Of a DNA stretch of 26,363 nt, positions 15,834-22,560 are shown piece after piece. The translations under genes and the position numbers were made by a program. Under the pieces are notes generated by a model that worked only from the letters and a program-made list of their open reading frames with translations, was not told the DNA's origin and ran no database searches. The DNA comes from Isoptericola sp042668085 (GTDB taxonomy: Bacteria; Actinomycetota; Actinomycetes; Actinomycetales; Cellulomonadaceae). The DNA is taken from positions 1-26,363 of the forward strand of contig NZ_JBHVBO010000035.1 in the NCBI RefSeq assembly GCF_042668085.1, given 5' to 3'. Each line of letters begins with the position of its first letter. Within the stretch, counting starts at the first letter, position 1.

Positions 15834-18800
15834 TCACACGCTGAAGTACTTGGCCTCGGGGTGGTGGAAGACGAACGCGTCGGTGGACTGCTCGGGGTGC
15901 AGCTGCAGCTCGTCGGACAGCGTCACCCCCACGCGCTCGGGGCGCAGCAGCTCGACCACCTTGCGACGGTCCTCCATGTCGGGGCACGCGGGGTAGCCGA
16001 GGGAGAAGCGGGCGCCGCGGTACTGCAGCTTGAACAGGCCCTCGACGTCGGCGGGCTCCTCGCCCGCGAAGCCGAGCTCGTCGCGCACGCGGGAGTGCCA
16101 GAACTCGGCCAGCGCCTCGGTGAGCTGCACGGACAGGCCGTGCAGCTCCATGTACTCGCGGTAGGCGTTCGCCTCGAAGAGCTTCGCGGTGTGCCCCGAG
16201 ACGGCGTCGCCGACGGTGACGAGCTGCACGGGCAGCACGTCGAACCGGCCGGTCTCCTCGGCGAACGACCGGGGCCGGACGAAGTCCGCCAGGCACAGGT
16301 GCCGGTCGCGGCGCTGGCGCGGGAACCGGAACCGCAGCCGCTCCGTGCCCGGCTCGCCGCCGGAGCCGCCGTCGGGCCCGTCGTGGTGCGCCACCACGAC
16401 GTCGTCGCCGTCGGACCACACGGGGAAGTACCCGTACACGACGGTGGGGTCCATGATCTGGTCGGTGCGCACGCGCTCGAGCCAGGCGGCCAGGCGGGGC
16501 CGGCCCTCGGTCTCCACCAGCTCCTCGTACGACGCGCCGTCGTCCCCGCGCCCGGGCTTGAGCCCCCACTGGCCCATGAACGTCGCGCGCTCGTCGAGGA
16601 ACGCCGCGTAGTCGGCGAGCTGGACGCCCTTGACCACGCGGGTGCCCCAGAACGGCGGGGTGGGCACGGGGTTGTCGGCGGCGACGTCGGAGCGCGCGGG
16701 CAGGTCCTCCGGCGCGGTCTCGGTGACCGTGACGACGCCGTGCCGCCGCTTGCGCAGCGCGGGCAGTCCGACGGACTCCGGGTCCGCGCCGCGCGCGATC
16801 GCGACGAGCGGCTCCATGAGGCGCAGGCCCTCGAAGGCGTCCTTCGCGTACCGGACGGTGCCGGGGAACGCGGACGCGAGGTCGTCCTCCACGTACGTGC
16901 GGGTCAGGGCCGCGCCGCCGAGCAGCACAGGCCAGCGCTTCTCCAGCCCGCGGGAGACCAGCTCCTCGAGGTTCTCCTTCATCACGACCGTCGACTTCAC
17001 GAGCAGCCCGGACATGCCGATGACGTCGGCGTCGTGCTCCTCGGCGGCCTCGATCATGGCGCTCACCGGCTGCTTGATGCCGATGTTCACCACCGTGTAG
17101 CCGTTGTTGGTGAGGATGATGTCCACGAGGTTCTTGCCGATGTCGTGCACGTCGCCGCGCACGGTGGCCAGCACGACCGTCCCCTTGGACCGGCCCTCGC
17201 CGCCCTCGACCTTCTCCATGTGCGGCTCGAGCAGCGCCACCGCGGTCTTCATCACCTCGGCCGACTGCAGCACGAACGGCAGCTGCATCTGTCCCGAGCC
17301 GAACAGCTCGCCCACGACCTTCATGCCGCCCAGCAGGTGGGTGTTGACGATGTCGAGGGCCTTCATGCCGCCGGCCAGCGCCTCGTCGACGTCCTCCTCG
17401 AGCCCCTTGCGCGCGCCGTCGACGATCCGGCGCTCCAGCCGCTCGCCGACGGGCAGCGCCGCGAGCTCCGCGGCGCGCTGGTCGCGCAGGGCGGTGGCGT
17501 CGACGCCGCTGAAGAGCTCGAGCAGGTGCGCCAGCGGGTCGTGCACGAGGTTGCCCTCGTCGTCGTACCGGCGCCGGTCCCACACCAGGTCCTCGGCGGC
17601 CCCCCACTGCTCGTCGGGGATGGCGTTGCGGGGCAGGATCTTCGCGGCGTGCACGATGGCGGAGTCGAGGCCCGCCTGCGTCGCCTCGTGCAGGAACACC
17701 GAGTTGAGCACGGTGCGCGCGGCCGGGTTGAGGCCGAACGACACGTTCGAGACGCCGAGCGTGGTGTGCACGCCGGGGAAGCGGGTGGTGATCTCGCGGA
17801 TCGCCTCGATCGTCTCGATGGCGTCGCGCCGCGTCTCCTCCTGGCCCGTGGCGATGGGGAAGGTCAGGGCGTCGACGATGATGTCGTCCACCCGCATGCC
17901 CCAGTCGCCCGTGAGCTGCTCGATCAGGCGGGTGGCGATCGCGACCTTGCCGTCCTTGGTGCGCGCCTGCCCCTCCTCGTCGATGGTCAGCGCGACGACG
18001 GCGGCGCCGTGCTCCTGCACGAGCGGCATGATCCTGGCGTAGCGCGAGCCGGGGCCGTCACCGTCCTCGAAGTTCACCGAGTTCACGACGGCGCGGCCGC
18101 CGAGCAGTTCGAGGCCCGCCTGCAGCACGGCCGGCTCCGTGGAGTCGATCACCAGCGGCAGCGTGGACGCCGACGCGAGCCGCGAGACGACCTCGCGCAC
18201 GTCCGCGACGCCGTCGCGTCCCACGTAGTCGACGCAGACGTCGAGCAGGTGCGCGCCGTCGCGGGTCTGGGCGCGGGCGATGTCCACGACGTCGTCCCAG
18301 CGGCCTTCGAGCATCGCCTCGCGGAACGCCTTCGAGCCGTTGGCGTTGGTGCGCTCGCCGATGGCCAGGTACGACGTGTCCTGGCGCAGGTCGGTGTGCG
18401 AGTAGAGGGACGCGACGCCGTTCTCGCGCTTCGGGTCCCGGTCGGGCAGCTCCCGGCCGCGCACGGCCTCGACCACCTGGCGCAGGTGCTCCGGTGTGGT
18501 GCCGCAGCAGCCCCCGACCAGGCCGAGCCCGAACTCCTGCACGAACTGCGTGTGCGCCGCGGCCAGCTCCTCGGGGGTGAGCGGGTAGACGGCGCCGTGC
18601 GGCCCCAGCTCCGGCAGGCCCGCGTTGGGCATGCAGGTCACCGGGACCTCGCTGTGCCGCGCGAGGTGGCGCAGGTGCTCGCTCATCTGGTCCGGGCCCG
18701 TGGCGCAGTTCAGGCCGATCGCGTCGACGCCGATCGCCTGGAGCGTGGTGAGCGCGGCGCCGATCTCCGACCCCATGAGCATGGTGCCGGTGGTCTCGAC

Positions 18801-19406
18801 GGTGACGGAGACGATGACGGGCACCGACCGGCCGACCTCGGCGATCGCGTCGTGACAGCCCGTGACGGCGGCCTTCGCCTGCAGCAGGTCCTGGCTGGTC
18901 TCCACGAGCAGCGCGTCCGCGCCGCCCTCGAGCAGGCCCGCCGCCTGCTCGGCGAACGTCGCGCGCAGGTGGGCGTACGTGGTGTGCCCCAGGCTCGGCA
19001 GCTTGGTGCCCGGCCCCATCGAGCCGAGCACCCAGCGCGGGTGGTCGTCGGTCGCGAACGCGTCGGCCCGGCCGCGGGCCAGGGCCGCGCCCGCCCGGGC
19101 GAGCTCGCGGATGCGGTCGTCGATGCCGTAGTCGGACAGGTTCGACCAGTTGGCGCCGAAGGTGTTGGTCTCGATCGCGTCGACGCCCACCTCGAGGTAC
19201 TCGTCGTGCACCGACCGGATGATGTCCGGTCGGGAGACGTTGAGGATCTCGTTGCAGCCCTCGTGCCCCTCGTAGTCCTCGAGGGTCGGGTCCGCGGCCT
19301 GGATCATCGTGCCCATGGCCCCGTCGGCCACCACGACGCGCGTGCGCAGCGCCTCGCGCAGGGCGGTGGAACGGGCGTCGGCGGCAGGGTCGAGCGTGGT
19401 CGTCAC
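15834..19406 (-). CDS. metH: Cobalamin-dependent methionine synthase
   Basis: Transfers the methyl group of 5-methyltetrahydrofolate to homocysteine through methylcobalamin; cytosolic, 1190 aa, full length. The homocysteine domain (1 to about 330) starts VVVADGAMGTMIQ and has the zinc ligands in GLNCATGP (about residue 231) and GGCCGTTP (about 298). The pterin domain begins IGERTNANGSK (about 349). The cobalamin cap and Rossmann domains carry LGGMKVVGELFGSGQMQLPF and DVHDIGKN with the cobalt-ligand His at about 754. The reactivation domain contains the AdoMet loop RGARFSLGYPACPD (about 1131) and ends AKYFSV. The start is GTG at 19406, supported by TACGCT 6 nt upstream; the open frame extends far upstream in antisense to the divergent gene. 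No cobalamin riboswitch fits in the leader. Confidence 0.97.
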   Translation of the reverse strand: MTTTLDPAADARSTALREALRTRVVVADGAMGTMIQAADPTLEDYEGHEGCNEILNVSRPDIIRSVHDEYLEVGVDAIETNTFGANWSNLSDYGIDDRIRELARAGAALARGRADAFATDDHPRWVLGSMGPGTKLPSLGHTTYAHLRATFAEQAAGLLEGGADALLVETSQDLLQAKAAVTGCHDAIAEVGRSVPVIVSVTVETTGTMLMGSEIGAALTTLQAIGVDAIGLNCATGPDQMSEHLRHLARHSEVPVTCMPNAGLPELGPHGAVYPLTPEELAAAHTQFVQEFGLGLVGGCCGTTPEHLRQVVEAVRGRELPDRDPKRENGVASLYSHTDLRQDTSYLAIGERTNANGSKAFREAMLEGRWDDVVDIARAQTRDGAHLLDVCVDYVGRDGVADVREVVSRLASASTLPLVIDSTEPAVLQAGLELLGGRAVVNSVNFEDGDGPGSRYARIMPLVQEHGAAVVALTIDEEGQARTKDGKVAIATRLIEQLTGDWGMRVDDIIVDALTFPIATGQEETRRDAIETIEAIREITTRFPGVHTTLGVSNVSFGLNPAARTVLNSVFLHEATQAGLDSAIVHAAKILPRNAIPDEQWGAAEDLVWDRRRYDDEGNLVHDPLAHLLELFSGVDATALRDQRAAELAALPVGERLERRIVDGARKGLEEDVDEALAGGMKALDIVNTHLLGGMKVVGELFGSGQMQLPFVLQSAEVMKTAVALLEPHMEKVEGGEGRSKGTVVLATVRGDVHDIGKNLVDIILTNNGYTVVNIGIKQPVSAMIEAAEEHDADVIGMSGLLVKSTVVMKENLEELVSRGLEKRWPVLLGGAALTRTYVEDDLASAFPGTVRYAKDAFEGLRLMEPLVAIARGADPESVGLPALRKRRHGVVTVTETAPEDLPARSDVAADNPVPTPPFWGTRVVKGVQLADYAAFLDERATFMGQWGLKPGRGDDGASYEELVETEGRPRLAAWLERVRTDQIMDPTVVYGYFPVWSDGDDVVVAHHDGPDGGSGGEPGTERLRFRFPRQRRDRHLCLADFVRPRSFAEETGRFDVLPVQLVTVGDAVSGHTAKLFEANAYREYMELHGLSVQLTEALAEFWHSRVRDELGFAGEEPADVEGLFKLQYRGARFSLGYPACPDMEDRRKVVELLRPERVGVTLSDELQLHPEQSTDAFVFHHPEAKYFSV

Positions 19407-19412
19407 CCGAGC

Positions 19413-19418
19413 AGCGTA
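19413..19418 (-). promoter_or_regulatory. -10 hexamer of leaderless metH promoter
   Basis: TACGCT on the minus strand, 6 nt before GTG 19406. The predicted mRNA has no untranslated leader, leaving no room for RNA-based B12 control. Confidence 0.65.
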
Positions 19419-19463
19419 GTCGCGGGGCGGGAAAATCCCGTGCGGGGGCCGCACCGTGAGACC

Positions 19464-19469
19464 TACCGT
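19464..19469 (+). promoter_or_regulatory. -10 hexamer of leaderless tandem-GNAT promoter
   Basis: TACCGT, 6 nt before GTG 19476. It is 45 bp from the opposing metH -10, so the two divergent promoters sit back to back. Confidence 0.65.
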
Positions 19470-19475
19470 CGGGGC

Positions 19476-20600
19476 GTGACCACCGTCCGCCCCGCCCCGC
19501 CCCTCAGGTCCCTCGCCGAGCGTGCGGGCGCCCCGTCCGCGCTGCCGTCGCTCACGGCCGGCGGACTGACGTGGCGCCCCGCGACGCGCGACGACGCCGG
19601 CCCGCTGCTGGACCTGCGCAACACCGTCGCGGAGGCGGACGGCGAGCCCTACCGGGAGACGGCGGACGAGCTGCGTGAGGTCCTCGGCGCCCCGTGGCTC
19701 CGCCTCGACACCGACTCCGTGCTCGGCGAGGACGCCGAGGGCAGGCTGCGCGCCTACGGCTACGTCGAGACCATGCCCGGCGACACGAACCGCTTGCGCG
19801 CGTTCCTGTGGGGAGCCGTGCACCCCGACCGCCGCGGCGAGGGCATCGGCCGGGAGCTGTTCGCCTGGCAGGAGGCGCGGGGCCGGCAGCTGCTCGCCGA
19901 GTCGGGCAAGGACGTGCCCGCGCGGCTCGCCGGCTTCCTCGAGGACACCGCGCCCGCCCCGAAGGTCCGGCTCTACGAGCGGGCCGGCTTCACGCCGCGG
20001 CGCTTCTACTCCGACCTCGAGCGGGACCTGCGCGACCTCGACGCGCACCCCCTGCCCGCCGTCGACGTCGACGACGGGCTCCGGCTCGTCCCCCTCGGCG
20101 ACGAGCACGACGAGCCCGCGCGCCTCGCCCACAACGACGCGTTCCGCGACCACTGGGGGAGCGAGCCGCAGACCACCGAGCAATGGCGCAGCGGGCGCGC
20201 GACGTACGCCCCGGAGTGGTCGTTCGTGGTCGTGGACCCGGAGCCGGACGTCCCCGCCCTCCTGGCCGACCCGCACACCGACGCCGAGACGGCGGCCGCG
20301 CTGCGGGCGGGCGAGCCTCTCGTCGTCGGCTACCACGTCGGCGCGCGGTACACGGCGGACTTCGCGGTGCGCGGCTACCCCTTCGGCTACACGGAGATCC
20401 TCGGCGTGCGCCGCGCCTACCGCGGGCGCAAGCTCGCCGTGGCGCTGCTCGCCGCGGCGATGCGGGCCTTCGCCGACGACGACATGGCGGTCGCCGCGCT
20501 CGACGTCGACACGCAGAACCCCACGGGCGCGCACGGGCTGTACGCGAGCCTGGGATACACGAAGCGGCACGGGTCGCGGCTGCTGACGATCGAGCTCTGA
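19476..20600 (+). CDS. Tandem-GNAT acetyltransferase
   Basis: Protein of 374 aa with two GNAT modules. The N-terminal module (about 28-190) has AFLWGAVHPDRRGEGIG with a complete acetyl-CoA loop, then VRLYERAGFTPRRFYSDLERD. The C-terminal module (about 200-374) has YTEILGVRRAYRGRKLAVAL and NPTGAHGLYASLGYTKR. The same two-domain layout occurs in mycothiol synthase (MshD) and in unassigned actinobacterial acetyltransferases. I do not see enough to call MshD, which is usually shorter. Both CoA loops look intact (RRGEGIG and YRGRKLA), though the second lacks the last Gly. The substrate is unknown. The GTG at 19476 is fixed by the -10 spacing; the frame is open far upstream but that part is antisense to metH. 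Confidence 0.85.
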   Translation: MTTVRPAPPLRSLAERAGAPSALPSLTAGGLTWRPATRDDAGPLLDLRNTVAEADGEPYRETADELREVLGAPWLRLDTDSVLGEDAEGRLRAYGYVETMPGDTNRLRAFLWGAVHPDRRGEGIGRELFAWQEARGRQLLAESGKDVPARLAGFLEDTAPAPKVRLYERAGFTPRRFYSDLERDLRDLDAHPLPAVDVDDGLRLVPLGDEHDEPARLAHNDAFRDHWGSEPQTTEQWRSGRATYAPEWSFVVVDPEPDVPALLADPHTDAETAAALRAGEPLVVGYHVGARYTADFAVRGYPFGYTEILGVRRAYRGRKLAVALLAAAMRAFADDDMAVAALDVDTQNPTGAHGLYASLGYTKRHGSRLLTIEL

Positions 20601-20654
20601 GGGCCGCCCCCGCGGGGAATCCGGCGGTGGTTTCGGCCCGGCGCCCGCGGGGCC

Positions 20655-20660
20655 TAGGCT
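20655..20660 (+). promoter_or_regulatory. -10 hexamer of leaderless lysoplasmalogenase promoter
   Basis: TAGGCT, 7 nt before GTG 20668. It is the same hexamer as before the Rv2175c-like and polyprenyl synthetase genes. Confidence 0.65.
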
Positions 20661-20667
20661 GCCCCGC

Positions 20668-21417
20668 GTGACCGACGTCGTTCATCCCGGGCTGCTCCCG
20701 GCGCCGCCCGAGCGGCTCCTGCCCACCGTCACCTCGCGCGCGGCCGCCGTCGCGCTCGCCATGCTCACAGTGCTGCACCTCGTGGCCCAGGTGGCCGAGG
20801 CGAGCACGTGGGCGCGGGTCACGCAGGTCTGCCTCATGCCCCTGCTCGCCGTGTCGCTCTGGTGCGCCGCGCCGGCCCCGCGCTCGCGGCTGGTGCGCCT
20901 GGTCACCGTGGCGCTCGGCCTGTCCTGGCTCGGGGACACCGCGCCGGCGGCGTTCACCGGGGACGCCGCGTTTCTCGTCATGGTGGGCTTCTTCCTGCTC
21001 GCCCAGGTGGCGTACGCCGTGGCGTTCTGGCCCACCCGCCGCGCGAGCGTCGCGCGCCGGCCGGCACTCCTCGCGCCCTACGTGCTCGCCGCCGTCGCGC
21101 TCGTCGCGGCCTGCGCCCCCGGCGCGCCGGGGCCGCTGCTGGCCGCCGTGGTGGTGTACGGGGTGTGCCTGGTGGCGATGGCGGTGCTCGCCACGGGCGT
21201 GCACCCGCTCGCCGGCGCGGGCGGCATCGTCTTCCTGGCGTCCGACGCCATGATCGCGCTCGGCGCCTTCACCGGCTGGTTCGACCCGCCTGCCTCCGGA
21301 TTCTGGGTCATGCTCACCTACGTGGCGGGTCAGGCGCTGCTGGTGGCCGGGGTGCTGGCCTGGAGCTGCAGCCAGCTGCCGGGCTCCGGGACGGGCGTGA
21401 AGCCCGCGCGCTCGTAG
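20668..21417 (+). CDS. YhhN/TMEM86-family lysoplasmalogenase-like membrane protein
   Basis: Integral membrane protein of 249 aa with about eight hydrophobic segments. It is assigned to the YhhN family by the two conserved intramembrane acidic motifs, LSWLGDTAPAAF (about residues 88-99) and FLASDAMIALGAF (about 190-202), plus YVAGQALLVAGVLAW near the C-terminus. Characterised members hydrolyse the vinyl-ether bond of lysoplasmalogens; in bacteria that lack plasmalogens the role is unclear, so this is a family-level call. The family normally ends around the last hydrophobic segment, while here about 20 polar residues follow. That tail overlaps the 3' end of the opposite-strand GNAT gene by 88 bp. 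The GTG start is fixed by the -10 spacing. Confidence 0.83.
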   Translation: MTDVVHPGLLPAPPERLLPTVTSRAAAVALAMLTVLHLVAQVAEASTWARVTQVCLMPLLAVSLWCAAPAPRSRLVRLVTVALGLSWLGDTAPAAFTGDAAFLVMVGFFLLAQVAYAVAFWPTRRASVARRPALLAPYVLAAVALVAACAPGAPGPLLAAVVVYGVCLVAMAVLATGVHPLAGAGGIVFLASDAMIALGAFTGWFDPPASGFWVMLTYVAGQALLVAGVLAWSCSQLPGSGTGVKPARS

Positions 21418-21785
21418 ATCCGCCGGCCCTCGTCCGACGCCCGCAGCAGGACGCGCTTCAGGCCGAGCTGCTCGACGTCGGCCAGGGCCCGCGAGACGAC
21501 GGCGCGGCCTAGGCCGTGGCCGCGGTGGACGGGATCGACGATCACGTCCGCGAGCCAGCCGAACGTCGCGCCGTCGGTCACCAGCCGCGCGTAGGCGGCC
21601 AGCTCGCCCGTCGCCGTGAGCGCCCCGTAGCTGCGGGACCCCGCCATCGCGCCGCGATGGACCTCCAGGGAGCGTCCCTCGGCCCAGTACGCGTGCGCGG
21701 CGAGGAGCGCGTGCGCGCGGGACGCGCCGATCCGCTCCGGGTCCGTGGTGAGGGTGAAGCCGTCGGGAAGCTCGAGATCGGGCAT
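21330..21785 (-). CDS. Small GNAT acetyltransferase
   Basis: Compact single-domain GNAT of 151 aa. The order is an N-terminal strand (GFTLTTDPERI), the helix HALLAAHAYWAEGRS, then GELAAYARLVTDG, ADVIVDPVHRGHGLGRAVV with a complete acetyl-CoA loop (HRGHGLG, about 88-94), and YERAGFTPVPEPGSWLQL. The WAEGRSLE and ARLVTDG signatures are common in small actinobacterial GNATs of unknown substrate. The ATG at 21785 starts the domain with no spare residues; the frame extends upstream but is antisense to the hydrolase. No Shine-Dalgarno sequence is present, and the nearest -10-like hexamer is TTCACT, 6 nt upstream. Its last 29 codons overlap the lysoplasmalogenase gene on the other strand. Confidence 0.85.
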   Translation of the reverse strand: MPDLELPDGFTLTTDPERIGASRAHALLAAHAYWAEGRSLEVHRGAMAGSRSYGALTATGELAAYARLVTDGATFGWLADVIVDPVHRGHGLGRAVVSRALADVEQLGLKRVLLRASDEGRRIYERAGFTPVPEPGSWLQLQASTPATSSA

Positions 21786-21824
21786 GGCGGCAGTGAAGCA
21801 GCCGGGCGTGTCGGAGGTCACACC

Positions 21825-21830
21825 TAATCT
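21825..21830 (+). promoter_or_regulatory. -10 hexamer of leaderless alpha/beta hydrolase promoter
   Basis: TAATCT, 6 nt before ATG 21837. It lies in the 51-bp divergent gap next to the small GNAT gene. Confidence 0.65.
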
Positions 21831-21836
21831 CGGGAC

Positions 21837-22541
21837 ATGGACATCATCCTGGTCCCCGGCTTCTGGCTCGACGGTTCCGCGTGGGACGACGTCGTTCCCG
21901 TCCTCGAGCGCGCCGGGCACACCGCGCACCCCGTGACGCTGCCCGGCATGGGCTCGCCCGAAGCGGACCGCTCCGGCATCCACCTCGCCGACCACGTGGA
22001 CGCCGTCGTCGCGGCGATCGACGCCGTCCCCGGCGGCGGTCCGGTCGCTCTCGTCGGGCACTCGGCGTCCGGGGGGCTGGTCTACGCCGCCTCGGACGCC
22101 CGTCCGGAGCGGGTCGCGCACGTCGTGTACGTGGACACCGGCCCGGTGGCGGACGGCCAGGCGGTGAACGCGGACTTCCCCGCCGATGCCGTCGAGTACC
22201 CGCTCGATTGGGACGAGTTCGAGGAGGACTCGCTGCGCGGCATGACGGAGGAGATCCGCGCCGACGTCCGCTCGCGCTCGGTCCCGCAGCCGGGGGCGAC
22301 GGTCCGCGAGGGGCACCGGTTGAGCGACGACGACCGTCGGCTCGACATCCCGTCCACGGTGGTCGCGTCCGAGATGCCGGGCGAGGTGCTGCGGAGCCTT
22401 ATGGCCCAGGGCCACCCGTTCGTCGCAGAGCTGGCCCGGCACCACCGCTACGAGATCGTGGACCTGCCCACCGGCCACTGGCCGATGTTCACGCGGCCGG
22501 TGGAACTGGGGGAGATCATCGTCGCCGCCCTGAGCGGCTGA
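21837..22541 (+). CDS. Alpha/beta hydrolase (esterase/lyase type)
   Basis: Cytosolic alpha/beta hydrolase-fold enzyme of 234 aa; the substrate is unknown. The start ILVPGFWLDGSAWDDVVP holds the oxyanion-side HGxW-like loop, with Gly-Phe-Trp in place of His-Gly. The nucleophile elbow is GHSASG (Ser76), and the C-terminal LPTGHWPMF supplies the catalytic His (about 214). It resembles the small MhpC/EstC-like hydrolases that are abundant in actinobacteria. There is no signal peptide or membrane segment. The ATG at 21837 is supported by TAATCT 6 nt upstream. The stop is 19 bp from the convergent parC stop, with a run of ten G between them. Confidence 0.87.
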   Translation: MDIILVPGFWLDGSAWDDVVPVLERAGHTAHPVTLPGMGSPEADRSGIHLADHVDAVVAAIDAVPGGGPVALVGHSASGGLVYAASDARPERVAHVVYVDTGPVADGQAVNADFPADAVEYPLDWDEFEEDSLRGMTEEIRADVRSRSVPQPGATVREGHRLSDDDRRLDIPSTVVASEMPGEVLRSLMAQGHPFVAELARHHRYEIVDLPTGHWPMFTRPVELGEIIVAALSG

Positions 22542-22549
22542 CGAGCGCC

Positions 22550-22559
22550 GGGGGGGGGG
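22550..22559. repeat. Ten-G homopolymer between convergent stops
   Basis: A run of ten G in the 19-bp gap between the hydrolase and parC stops. It is outside both reading frames. It could be slippage-prone DNA or a base-calling artefact. Confidence 0.85.
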
Positions 22560-22560
22560 C

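Noticed and set aside
19407..19475. Cobalamin riboswitch in front of metH
   Set aside because: The whole divergent gap is 69 bp and the -10 is 6 nt from the start, so there is no space for the roughly 200-nt structure.
15669..19475. Giant plus-strand frame covering metH
   Set aside because: It is antisense shadow coding; only its last 375 codons (from 19476) are a real gene.
20601..20667. Possible terminator after the tandem-GNAT gene (CCCCGCGGGG and GGGCCG...CGGCCC)
   Set aside because: The stems are short and mutually exclusive, and not distinguishable from GC-rich background.
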